Shown here: positions 1-6,515 of the stretch, piece by piece | Layout of the letters: each line of letters begins with the position of its first letter | How positions within the stretch are numbered: the first letter of the stretch is position 1 | Source: a bacterium | Lineage (GTDB): Bacteria; Patescibacteriota; Saccharimonadia; Saccharimonadales; Saccharimonadaceae | Length of the DNA stretch: 14,707 nt | NCBI GenBank assembly: GCA_029565375.1 | Contig: JAKQOF010000088.1 | Span: 1-14,707, forward strand | Direction: 5' to 3' | Position numbers and translations under genes: made by a program | Notes under the pieces: model-generated | Databases searched by the model: none | Seen by the model: only the letters and a program-made list of their open reading frames with translations | Told to the model about the DNA's origin: nothing

Positions 1-1
1 A

Positions 2-78
2 TGGTGGGCGCTGAGGGGCTCGAACCCCCGACCCCCTCGGTGTAAACGAGGTGCTCTAGCCAACTGAGCTAAGCGCCC
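2..78 (-). tRNA. tRNA-Val (anticodon TAC), CCA encoded
   Basis: On the minus strand the sequence folds as a full 77-nt tRNA. The acceptor GGGCGCT pairs with AGCGCCC, the D-arm is GCTC/GAGC, the anticodon stem CCTCG/CGAGG encloses the loop TTTACAC (anticodon TAC, reads GUA), and the T-arm has the TTCGAGC loop. The CCA end is encoded in the DNA. It is divergent from typA and has its own promoter just upstream. Confidence 0.96.
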
Positions 79-90
79 AAACCTTCAGTC

Positions 91-119
91 ATTATACAGG
101 AGGGAAGTCCCTGAGGCAA
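91..119 (-). promoter_or_regulatory. Promoter of tRNA-Val
   Basis: On the minus strand TTGCCT (119-114) is followed by a 17-nt spacer and TATAAT (96-91). Transcription would begin near 84, about 6 nt before the mature tRNA 5' end at 78. Between this promoter and the typA promoter (120-234) I see no gene. There is a 7-bp hairpin at 122-144 (TCTTCAA / TTGAAGA) and a small TCTG/CAGA hairpin near 171-184. Confidence 0.75.
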
Positions 120-234
120 TATCTTCAAAGTGTTATGTTGAAGAATCTAACGGACATATTACACTTTTGGTCTGGCCGGGCAGATTATGTAATTATTCGT
201 GAGGTTGGATAACGAAAAAGGGAAGTGCTGATGG

Positions 235-263
235 TTGCCCAAAGCCCCTTACTATGCTATAAT
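235..263 (+). promoter_or_regulatory. Promoter of typA (extended -10)
   Basis: TTGCCC at 235-240, a spacer of 17 nt, and a perfect TATAAT at 258-263 preceded by TGC (extended -10). The predicted transcript starts near 270, giving a leader of about 39 nt before the typA ATG. This is one of the few genes here with a real 5' leader. Confidence 0.8.
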
Positions 264-270
264 TACAGAT

Positions 271-299
271 AAGGAAACCCGATTGGTTAATATATCGGG
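271..299 (+). promoter_or_regulatory. typA leader: AAGGA motif and start-proximal hairpin
   Basis: The predicted leader begins with AAGGAAA (271-277), the only Shine-Dalgarno-like motif before typA, but it lies over 30 nt from the ATG. A hairpin CCCGAT (278-283) / ATCGGG (294-299) with a 10-nt loop lies between them. Folding would bring the motif to roughly 11 nt from the start codon at 309. The hairpin is read directly; its effect on translation is inferred. Confidence 0.45.
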
Positions 300-308
300 T
301 ATATTTTT

Positions 309-2132
309 ATGAAAGACCCAAAATTTATTCGCAATATTGCTATCATCGCGCACGTCGACCACGGCAAAACAACGCTTGTTGATGGCCTCTTAAAGCAAAG
401 CAATACGTTCCGCTCAAACCAAGCCGAGATGGAGCAAAGCCTCATCATGGACAGTGGTGACCAAGAGCATGAACGCGGTATTACTATTACCGCCAAACAA
501 ACATCTATCTACCACGGTGACTACAAGATCAACATTATCGACACTCCAGGGCACGCCGACTTTAGTGGCGAAGTTGAACGTACACTTAACATGGCCGACG
601 GTGTTCTACTGATTGTCGACGCACAAGAAGGTCCAATGCCACAGACAAAGTTTGTACTTTCAAAAGCACTCGAGCTAGGCTTGAAGCCAGTTGTTGTTAT
701 TAACAAAATCGACAAGCCATCACGCCGTATCGACGAAGTTATCGACGAAGTTGCTGACCTTTTCTTGGAGCTTGCTATTGATGACAGCCAGCTACACTAC
801 CCAACGTACTTTGCAATTGGACGTGAAGGTAAAGCATGGAAAGAGCTTCCAGATAACCCTTCAGAGCACACTGACCTCACGCCGATTTTTGACTCGATTA
901 TTAACGATATTCCAGCACCAACTGTCGAGACCGACATGCCATTCCAAATGCTTGTTACCTCACTGCAGTATGACTCATTCTTGGGCAAATACGCTATTGG
1001 CCGTATTACTCGTGGTGATATCAAAAAGGCGCAACAGGTTGTACTTATCAAGCGTGACGGTACACTCGTTAACGCCAAGATTGACAAGGTCTTTGGATAC
1101 CGTGGACTTAACCGTGAAGAAATCGACGAAGCGAGTGCAGGCGACATTGTTGCCCTCACTGGTATTGCTGACGCACACATCGGCGAGACAATCGCCGACA
1201 AAGAGCACCCTGACGCACTTCCTGTTATTGACATCGAAGCACCAACGCTCAGCATGTACCTTGGTCCAAATACCAGCCCATTAAAGGGTAAAGAAGCCAA
1301 GTACAACACCAGCCGTCAAATCGGTGACCGTCTTAAGCAAGAACTTGAGACAAACGTATCACTGCGTGTGTCTGAAGAAGGCATCGGTTTTGTCGTATCT
1401 GGGCGTGGTGAGCTTCACCTTTCAGTTCTTATCGAAACACTACGTCGTGAAGACTTCGAGTTCGAAGTTGGTCGTCCACAAGCAGTGACGATTGAAGAAG
1501 ATGGTATCACAAAAGAACCTGTTGAAGAACTATTGATCGAAGTTGCCCCAGAATTCTTGGGTGCAGTCAGCCAAGAGCTTGGTACACGTAAGGCTGCGCC
1601 GATTAAGCAAGAGCAAACGAGTGCTGGTACAACGCGTTCGACTTACATCATTCCAACACGTGCCATGATTGGTCTTCGCAACCTTCTTTTGACTGCGACT
1701 AAGGGTACGGTTATTATGAACAGCTTGCCACACGGTTACCAACCACTTGGTGCCAAGTTACAACAGACTCGTAACGGTGCTCTGATTGCTACTGAAGCTG
1801 GATCAACGACTGCATATGCACTCGACGCTGCTGCAGCACGTGGTGAATTGTTTGTTGGCCCAGGCACAACCGTCTACCAAGGTATGATCGTCGGTGTTTA
1901 CAACCGCGGCGGCGACCTAGACCTCAATGTTTGCCGTGGCAAGCAACTGACTAACATGCGTACATCATCAAGCGACGGTGCGATTCAGCTGACACCATAC
2001 ACCGACCTCAGCCTCGAGCAGTCAATCGACTTTATCGAGAACGATGAGTTGTTGGAAGTAACGCCAAAGTCGCTTCGCCTTCGCAAGCGCTTCCTTGACC
2101 CCAACCAGCGCAAGCGCGCTGCCAAGAGTTAA
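309..2132 (+). CDS. typA: Translational GTPase TypA/BipA
   Basis: Full-length TypA/BipA of 607 residues, the same length as E. coli BipA. This cytoplasmic GTPase binds the 70S ribosome, aids 50S assembly and matters mainly under cold or other stress. The G1 motif AHVDHGKT is at residues 14-21, the switch I region has the RGITI element, G3 DTPGHADF lies near residue 78, and G4 NKID near 132. EF-G-like domains follow, including the SGRGELHLSVLIE segment, and the BipA-specific C-terminal half has the LTNMR motif near residue 550. The ATG at 309 puts the first residues (MKDPKFIRNIAIIAHVDHGKTTL) in line with the family N-terminus. It has its own promoter, a hairpin leader and a hairpin at its stop codon, so it is probably monocistronic. 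Confidence 0.97.
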   Translation: MKDPKFIRNIAIIAHVDHGKTTLVDGLLKQSNTFRSNQAEMEQSLIMDSGDQEHERGITITAKQTSIYHGDYKINIIDTPGHADFSGEVERTLNMADGVLLIVDAQEGPMPQTKFVLSKALELGLKPVVVINKIDKPSRRIDEVIDEVADLFLELAIDDSQLHYPTYFAIGREGKAWKELPDNPSEHTDLTPIFDSIINDIPAPTVETDMPFQMLVTSLQYDSFLGKYAIGRITRGDIKKAQQVVLIKRDGTLVNAKIDKVFGYRGLNREEIDEASAGDIVALTGIADAHIGETIADKEHPDALPVIDIEAPTLSMYLGPNTSPLKGKEAKYNTSRQIGDRLKQELETNVSLRVSEEGIGFVVSGRGELHLSVLIETLRREDFEFEVGRPQAVTIEEDGITKEPVEELLIEVAPEFLGAVSQELGTRKAAPIKQEQTSAGTTRSTYIIPTRAMIGLRNLLLTATKGTVIMNSLPHGYQPLGAKLQQTRNGALIATEAGSTTAYALDAAAARGELFVGPGTTVYQGMIVGVYNRGGDLDLNVCRGKQLTNMRTSSSDGAIQLTPYTDLSLEQSIDFIENDELLEVTPKSLRLRKRFLDPNQRKRAAKS

Positions 2133-2172
2133 TCAAACAGACCTCGCCCGCAAAACGGCGAGGTCTTTGATT
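2131..2172 (+). terminator. Intrinsic terminator after typA
   Basis: A strong stem AGACCTCGCC (2139-2148) / GGCGAGGTCT (2157-2166) with an 8-nt loop. Outer AATCAAA / TTTGATT pairing extends it over the typA stop codon. The T tract is short and interrupted, so termination may be partial. The trehalase promoter -35 begins where the hairpin ends. Confidence 0.65.
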
Positions 2173-2199
2173 GTATGTGGGTGACGACCAGCCTATACT
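2171..2199 (+). promoter_or_regulatory. Promoter of trehalase gene
   Basis: TTGTAT (2171-2176), 17-nt spacer, TATACT (2194-2199). Transcription would start near 2206, only a few nt before ATG 2210. This makes a translation start at the TTG at 2171 unlikely, since that codon is the -35 element. Confidence 0.65.
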
Positions 2200-2209
2200 A
2201 AACAGTAGT

Positions 2210-3787
2210 ATGATCAAAAAGATAATAAACATGAATAAAATAAAATCGTCATTGGTCGCGACGACGGGGCATCTTTTACTGACTGCCAAAAGTCCAGACG
2301 ACGCACTAGGCGAATTGTTTATTGATGTGCAAAACCAACGCGTCTATACCGACAGTAAGGCATTCTTGGATCTTGTACCAAAGACTCGCATCAAACAACT
2401 GCAGCGGGAATACGCGCTTGCCAAGCAACTACCGGATTTTAATTTGAAGCTATTTGTTGAAAAACACTTCTATCAGCCATCCTCAACACATGTCGACAAT
2501 GTGTACGTATCCGATCCATCGCAAACCGTGTCTGAGCATATCTCGTCGCTTTGGTATGTGCTCGAGCGAAAGCACCTTCGTGATAAAGGCTCACTCGTCG
2601 GTCTGCCGTATGCGTACGTGGTACCAGGCGGGCGTTTTGATGAGCAGTTCTATTGGGATAGTTATTTCATTATGTTGGGACTAGCGACAGAGGGTAAATG
2701 GACATTGATCGAGGGCATGATAAAAAATTACACCTTTATGATCCGCAAGTTTGGCTTCATTCCAACGGCAAATCGGACGTACTTTCTCAGTCGTTCTCAA
2801 CCACCGTTTTTATCACACATGGTTCAGCTGTTGGCGTCGCACAAAGGCAAGTCGACGCTTGTCGAGTACTTGCCGTACTTGCTGCAAGAATATCGATTTT
2901 GGATGAAGGGTACGACCAAGCTTGCCAAGCAAGAACATCGTGCCTTTGCTCGTGTCGTACAGACAGACGATGGGTCGCTTATGAATCGCTATTATGATAA
3001 CAAGACGACGCCACGACCCGAGTCGCTCAATGAGGACACCGAGACCGCTGCTGGCTCGCGCGAACGTCAAGCGGATCGTTTGTATCTTCATCTTCGCGCA
3101 GGTGCAGAATCTGGGTGGGACTTTAGCGCACGATGGTTCGAGGATGCAAAGGACATCCGAACCATTCATACAGCCGACATCATACCAGTTGATCTGAATT
3201 GTTTGTTGTATCAACTCGAGTCGACAATTGCGAACACATACGACATTCTCAAACAACCGCTCCTTCGACGCAAGTTTGAAAAGCTAGCTGATCGTCGCAA
3301 AAAGGCGATTACGAAGTATTGTTGGAATGACGAGGACGGCTTTTTTGTCGATTATAACTTTCATCATCAACAGGCGACAGGATGTCTTAGCCTTGCGGGT
3401 ATCTTTCCGCTCTTTGCCAAGATTGCGACACCCGAACAAGCTGCCGCGGTTGCCAAGGTTATTGAACAGCAGTTCCTCAAAGACGGTGGGCTTGTAACAA
3501 CGCTCAATATAACGGGCCAGCAATGGGACGCGCCGAACGGGTGGGCACCGCTACACTGGATAACCATTCAGGCTTTGCGTAACTATGGCCACGAGGCACT
3601 TGCAAACACGATCAAGGGGCGGTGGATCAAGACAAACAAAGACGTGTACAACAAATCCCACAAACTTGTCGAAAAATACGATGTTATTGGTGGCGATGGT
3701 CTGGGCGGTGGTGGAGAGTATCCACTGCAGGACGGCTTTGGGTGGACAAACGGCGTACTTCAGGCACTTCTGGCTGAAGACAGTTAA
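2210..3787 (+). CDS. treF: Cytoplasmic alpha,alpha-trehalase (GH37)
   Basis: GH37 trehalase, splitting trehalose into two glucose units. Both family signatures are present: PGGRFDEQFYWDSYF (about residues 140-154) and QWDAPNGWAP near residue 440. The catalytic acid should be the Asp in ESGWDFSARW, and the base the Glu in the glycine-rich GGGGEYPLQDGFGWTNG segment near the C-terminus. There is no signal peptide, so it resembles cytoplasmic TreF rather than periplasmic TreA. I chose ATG 2210 (525 aa) because the promoter predicts a transcript from about 2206; ATG 2231 (518 aa) is the alternative. Its stop shares TTAA with the convergent rarA stop. It suggests use of imported or endogenous trehalose, but no transporter is nearby. 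Confidence 0.93.
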   Translation: MIKKIINMNKIKSSLVATTGHLLLTAKSPDDALGELFIDVQNQRVYTDSKAFLDLVPKTRIKQLQREYALAKQLPDFNLKLFVEKHFYQPSSTHVDNVYVSDPSQTVSEHISSLWYVLERKHLRDKGSLVGLPYAYVVPGGRFDEQFYWDSYFIMLGLATEGKWTLIEGMIKNYTFMIRKFGFIPTANRTYFLSRSQPPFLSHMVQLLASHKGKSTLVEYLPYLLQEYRFWMKGTTKLAKQEHRAFARVVQTDDGSLMNRYYDNKTTPRPESLNEDTETAAGSRERQADRLYLHLRAGAESGWDFSARWFEDAKDIRTIHTADIIPVDLNCLLYQLESTIANTYDILKQPLLRRKFEKLADRRKKAITKYCWNDEDGFFVDYNFHHQQATGCLSLAGIFPLFAKIATPEQAAAVAKVIEQQFLKDGGLVTTLNITGQQWDAPNGWAPLHWITIQALRNYGHEALANTIKGRWIKTNKDVYNKSHKLVEKYDVIGGDGLGGGGEYPLQDGFGWTNGVLQALLAEDS

Positions 3788-4956
3788 AAGATCGTCTCGT
3801 CTTTCAAATCGTCTGGCAAAAAGCCTTTGCCATGCTTAAAGTCTGCTTCCCATTTGTAATCTTTGCCGTATCCAATGTCTTTCATCAGCTTTGTTGGCGC
3901 ATTACGCAAATGCAAAGGCACTTGTGAGTCAGGGAACTTTTTCGCGAGTGCCTGTGCACGGCTCATAGCGTCGGTTGTCGCACGCGACTTTTCACTCTTT
4001 GCAAGGGCTGTCGCCACGTGGAACAGTATATAGCTTGATTCTGGCATGCCAATGCGTTCTACTGCTTGGAAAGCATTGAGGGCAAGACCAAGAGCACCAT
4101 TACCAGCAAGTCCAATGTCTTCACTGGCAAATATGACCATGCGGCGGGCGATAAACTTGGCATCTTCGCCGGCATCGATCATACGCGCCAGATAGTAGAG
4201 TGTCGCGTCCACGTTACTGCCGCGCATGCTTTTGATAAAGGCAGATATGACGTTGTAGTGCATTTCGCCCTTTTTGTCATATCCTGGCACGCGCTTTTGC
4301 GCAGCGACTTTCACGATGTCAGGTGTAACTTTTTCGTTCATGCTTAGCGCCAGTTCAAGGTTTCCCAGTGCCACGCGGGCATCTCCGCCAGAAAGTTCGG
4401 CCAAGTAGTCCAGTGCGGCTACGGTGACTTTGTGCGTTGCTTTTTCTTGGGCGAGAGCGTGCTTCAGGATGCTAATAATGTCATCTTTATTCAGTGGCTC
4501 TAACACTAACACACGGGTACGTGACAGCAGCGGGTTTATCACTTCAAAGCTTGGGTTTTCTGTCGTTGCACCAATGAGGGTAATTAGTCCCGACTCAACA
4601 TGTGGCAAGAACGCATCTTGTTGCGCTTTGTTAAAGCGATGAATCTCGTCGACGAACAGGATTGTCCGCAGCTGCAAGTTCCAGTTTTGCTTGGCATGCT
4701 CGATAACTTTCTCGACATCTTTTTTGCCACTGGTGACAGCAGACAGCTCAATAAACTCAGCGTTCACCTCATGAGCAATAATGCGCGCCAGTGTTGTCTT
4801 GCCGCTGCCGGGTGGGCCCCACAGTATCAAACTGACCGGTTCTTTGTTTTTGACAATTTGTTTCAAGATCTCGCCGTCACCTAACAGGTGTGTCTGGCCA
4901 ATCACTTCACTCAGTGTTGTTGGTCGCATTCTCTCTGCCAGCGGTATTCTTTGCAT
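3784..4956 (-). CDS. rarA: Replication-associated recombination protein A (AAA+ ATPase)
   Basis: RarA/MgsA (WRNIP1) family clamp-loader-like ATPase acting at stalled or gapped replication forks. The N-terminus PLAERMRPTTLSEVIGQ is typical. Walker A GPPGSGKTT is near residues 47-55, Walker B FVDEIHRF near 100, and sensor 1 GATTENPSF near 130. The C-terminal tetramerisation region is recognisable by KSMRGSNVDATLYYLARM and the VPLHLRNAPTKLMKDIGYG box. At 390 aa it is shorter than E. coli RarA (447 aa). It stops soon after FLPDDLKDETIF and lacks the usual family tail. The ATG at 4956 sits 6 nt after a TATAAT, so the mRNA is probably leaderless. It overlaps the trehalase stop by 4 nt and shares a divergent promoter region with ddl. 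Confidence 0.94.
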   Translation of the reverse strand: MQRIPLAERMRPTTLSEVIGQTHLLGDGEILKQIVKNKEPVSLILWGPPGSGKTTLARIIAHEVNAEFIELSAVTSGKKDVEKVIEHAKQNWNLQLRTILFVDEIHRFNKAQQDAFLPHVESGLITLIGATTENPSFEVINPLLSRTRVLVLEPLNKDDIISILKHALAQEKATHKVTVAALDYLAELSGGDARVALGNLELALSMNEKVTPDIVKVAAQKRVPGYDKKGEMHYNVISAFIKSMRGSNVDATLYYLARMIDAGEDAKFIARRMVIFASEDIGLAGNGALGLALNAFQAVERIGMPESSYILFHVATALAKSEKSRATTDAMSRAQALAKKFPDSQVPLHLRNAPTKLMKDIGYGKDYKWEADFKHGKGFLPDDLKDETIF

Positions 4957-4994
4957 AGATCTATTATAACTCGTATACTAGTGTGTAATGACAA
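4951..4994. promoter_or_regulatory. Divergent overlapping promoters of rarA and ddl, both leaderless
   Basis: On the plus strand TTGCAT (4951-4956), 17 nt, TATACT (4974-4979) leads to the ddl ATG 8 nt later at 4988. On the minus strand TATAAT (4968-4963) is followed by exactly 6 nt and the rarA ATG at 4956. A TTGTCA (4994-4989) upstream of it has a long 20-nt spacer. The plus -35 box overlaps the rarA start codon, so the two promoters should interfere with each other. Confidence 0.7.
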
Positions 4995-6016
4995 ACAAGA
5001 AAGATGTATTACTTTTGTTCGGCGGGGAGTCTACTGAACACGATGTCTCGATAGCCTCTGCTCGCAACGTATTTGCAGCAATCGACACGACGAATTACGA
5101 CGTTTATTTGTGCTTTATCGACCGCACGGGTCAGTTTTGGCACGTCACAGAAGTTGTTGACCACGTGCCCGAAGGTGCACAAGAATTACTGCCACATCTT
5201 GGTAAAGCTGGGTTTGTAACGCGTGAGGGCAAGACAGTCGATGTTGATGTCTTGTTGCCGATTTTGCATGGTCGCAACGGCGAAGATGGCGCCCTGCAGG
5301 CACTTGCGCAGCTGCTGCATATCCCGATTGTCGGCTGTGACATGGCTTCAAGCTCGCTGTCTATGAACAAACTTGCAACAAAGCGCGTTGTCGACGACTG
5401 CGCCATTCCGATTGTTCCATACCAAGTGCATCATGTGTCAGACGACGTTCCTGCGTTTGACGGTATCACAAAGGATTTGGGTAATGTATTGTTCGTCAAG
5501 CCGGTTAATGCTGGAAGTTCAATTGGTGTCAGCCGGGTGACCAATCAACATGAGTGGGAAGCCGCAGTGTCGCTTGCGCACAGTTATGACCCACTGATTC
5601 TCATCGAAAAGGCAATTGATGCACGTGAACTAGAGGTGGCTGTGATTGGTAATTATCCGGACGTGTCAGCAAGCGTAGTGGGCGAGATCAATCCGGACGG
5701 CGAATTTTATAGCTACGATTCTAAGTATGACGAGAACAGTACATCAGGAGTTATTATCCCTGCTGACGTATCTGCAGAAGTCAGTGACATTATTCGTGCC
5801 TATGCCATCGAGATTTTCCATGTCTTGGGTTGTAGCGGTTTATCACGAGTTGATTTTTTTGTTGATCGCTCAAACGGTGATATATATTTTAACGAAATTA
5901 ATACATTGCCAGGATTTACCGACATTAGTATGTATCCAAAGCTGTGGCAACACGAGGGCGTTAGCTACAGCGACTTGATATCTCGACTTATCGAGCTTGC
6001 TATCGCACGCGGTTGA
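4988..6016 (+). CDS. ddl: D-alanine--D-alanine ligase
   Basis: ATP-grasp ligase making the D-Ala-D-Ala dipeptide for peptidoglycan in the cytoplasm; 342 aa, normal for the family. FGGESTEHDVSIASA at residues 11-25 matches the first Ddl signature. LHGRNGEDGALQ near residue 95 contains the glycine and acidic residues expected. VKPVNAGSSIGVSRV carries the ATP-binding loop, and RVDFFVDRSNGDIYFNEINTLPGFT contains the Mg2+ ligands. The omega-loop has the SKY sequence whose Tyr matches the residue that marks D-Ala over D-lactate ligases, so a D-Lac product is unlikely (family knowledge plus alignment by eye). The start is set by the promoter 8 nt upstream. It stops with TGA, evidence against a recoded UGA. 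Confidence 0.96.
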   Translation: MTNKKDVLLLFGGESTEHDVSIASARNVFAAIDTTNYDVYLCFIDRTGQFWHVTEVVDHVPEGAQELLPHLGKAGFVTREGKTVDVDVLLPILHGRNGEDGALQALAQLLHIPIVGCDMASSSLSMNKLATKRVVDDCAIPIVPYQVHHVSDDVPAFDGITKDLGNVLFVKPVNAGSSIGVSRVTNQHEWEAAVSLAHSYDPLILIEKAIDARELEVAVIGNYPDVSASVVGEINPDGEFYSYDSKYDENSTSGVIIPADVSAEVSDIIRAYAIEIFHVLGCSGLSRVDFFVDRSNGDIYFNEINTLPGFTDISMYPKLWQHEGVSYSDLISRLIELAIARG

Positions 6017-6020
6017 TAGC

Positions 6021-6049
6021 TTGCAAACAGAGGCCAATATCCGTACAAT
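6021..6049 (+). promoter_or_regulatory. Promoter driving the tRNA-Phe locus
   Basis: TTGCAA (6021-6026), 17-nt spacer, TACAAT (6044-6049), with transcription expected from about 6056. I find no equally good promoter between the pseudo-tRNA segment and tRNA-Phe. The primary transcript should therefore include the 5'-half copy at 6064-6130 as well as the tRNA. Confidence 0.6.
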
Positions 6050-6063
6050 AGTTGGAGTACCAG

Positions 6064-6130
6064 TATGGCTCTTTAGCTCCTCAGTCTGAAAGACTGGCGA
6101 TAGAAATAGTAGAGCAGAGGCCGGCCGACC
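6064..6130 (+). pseudogene. Modified copy of the tRNA-Phe 5' half (element A)
   Basis: The 16-mer TATGGCTCTTTAGCTC (6064-6079) and the 14-mer GTAGAGCAGAGGCC (6109-6122) are exact copies of tRNA-Phe sequence at 6173-6188 and 6194-6207. Where the tRNA has a short D-loop, this copy holds about 29 nt including the hairpin CAGTCT-GAA-AGACTG (6082-6096). After the anticodon 5' stem it diverges into CGGCCGACC (6122-6130), a 9-mer seen again at 6418-6426. No T-arm or 3' acceptor follows, so it cannot make a tRNA alone. It may be a degenerate duplicate, an integration scar or a functional leader. Confidence 0.6.
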
Positions 6131-6175
6131 TGGTCACGTAACAATGTTAACAATCCACAACCAACATACCATTAT

Positions 6176-6251
6176 GGCTCTTTAGCTCAGTTGGTAGAGC
6201 AGAGGCCTGAAGAGCCTTGTGTCCCCAGTTCAAGTCTGGGAGGAGCCACCA
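6176..6251 (+). tRNA. tRNA-Phe (anticodon GAA), CCA encoded
   Basis: A complete 76-nt tRNA. Acceptor GGCTCTT pairs with AGGAGCC, D-arm is GCTC/GAGC, anticodon stem GAGGC/GCCTT encloses CTGAAGA (anticodon GAA), and the T-stem CCCAG/CTGGG encloses TTCAAGT. CCA is encoded at 6249-6251 and an intrinsic terminator follows at once. Confidence 0.96.
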
Positions 6252-6288
6252 AGAAAAATCCCGATCCTCAGTGATCGGGTTTTTTCTT
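6252..6288 (+). terminator. Intrinsic terminator of tRNA-Phe
   Basis: CCCGATC (6260-6266) / GATCGGG (6273-6279) with a 6-nt loop, followed by six T's (6280-6285). Flanking A-rich sequence pairs further with the T run. It begins directly after the CCA of the tRNA. Confidence 0.9.
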
Positions 6289-6310
6289 GGTAAGAGTTCT
6301 TCTAGCTTTA

Positions 6311-6347
6311 ACTGGGGACTTGCCGCAGCGCGGCAATAGTCCCCAGT
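6311..6347. repeat. Very stable GC-rich hairpin
   Basis: Ten pairs ACTGGGGACT (6311-6320) / AGTCCCCAGT (6338-6347) stack on six more, TGCCGC (6321-6326) / GCGGCA (6330-6335). Only a 2-nt bulge interrupts them and the loop is AGC. It lies after the tRNA-Phe terminator and is not followed by a T run, so it does not look like a terminator. One arm repeats GTCCCCAGT from the tRNA-Phe T-arm region (6221-6229). Confidence 0.7.
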
Positions 6348-6364
6348 GCACGACGTGAAGTGAA

Positions 6365-6444
6365 ATTGAAAATGTGTTTACATATTTTTCAATGAGCGAA
6401 CCGAAATAGGGAGGCAGCGGCCGACCGCCCCCTGGGAGGAGCCA
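6365..6444 (+). repeat. Hairpin plus tRNA-Phe 3'-end copy (element B)
   Basis: An AT-rich hairpin ATTGAAAA (6365-6372) / TTTTCAAT (6386-6393) is followed by GCGA (6396), GAAATAG (6403), AGGCAG and CGGCCGACC (6418-6426). Element A has the same order of blocks after its own hairpin (GCGA at 6097, GAAATAG at 6103, CGGCCGACC at 6122). Element B then ends with the 13-mer CTGGGAGGAGCCA (6432-6444), identical to the tRNA-Phe 3' end at 6236-6248, and a terminator follows. Elements A and B together resemble the two ends of one tRNA-like unit split around the true tRNA-Phe. Confidence 0.6.
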
Positions 6445-6474
6445 AAAAAGACTAATCGATTGATTAGTCTTTTT
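6445..6474. terminator. Bidirectional terminator-like hairpin before the Rossmann gene
   Basis: GACTAATC (6450-6457) / GATTAGTC (6462-6469) with a 4-nt loop, flanked by A5 on the left and T5 on the right, 13 pairs in all. It directly follows the tRNA 3'-end copy, as the tRNA-Phe terminator follows the real tRNA. Its right arm contains the -35 of the next gene. Confidence 0.75.
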
Positions 6475-6488
6475 CTTTAATATACAAT
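6460..6488 (+). promoter_or_regulatory. Promoter of the Rossmann-fold gene
   Basis: TTGATT (6460-6465), 17-nt spacer, TACAAT (6483-6488). A TATAGT a few bases downstream is a possible second -10. The leader is about 20 nt and contains AAGGGG (6506-6511), a clear ribosome binding site 4 nt before the ATG at 6516. Confidence 0.6.
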
Positions 6489-6515
6489 GTATAGTACTTA
6501 CTAAAAAGGGGTCTT

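Noticed and set aside
691..1284. 197-aa open frame inside typA in another frame, and the similar minus-strand frames there
   Set aside because: They lie fully within the strongly conserved typA coding region and resemble no family.
2171..2209. Longer trehalase start at TTG 2171
   Set aside because: The TTG belongs to the -35 box of a well-spaced promoter and the predicted transcript begins near 2206; the extra residues match nothing in the family.
4066..4969. Several plus-strand frames opposite rarA
   Set aside because: They are reverse-strand shadows of a well-supported gene with complete AAA+ motifs.
6064..6251. Intron-containing tRNA-Phe (group I intron)
   Set aside because: The tRNA-Phe at 6176-6251 is continuous and complete, and I see no group I core elements in the flanking sequence.
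6064..6444. tmRNA or another known long RNA with tRNA-like ends
   Set aside because: There is no tmRNA-type D-arm, peptide tag frame or typical tmRNA 5' sequence, and a full tRNA and terminator sit in the middle.
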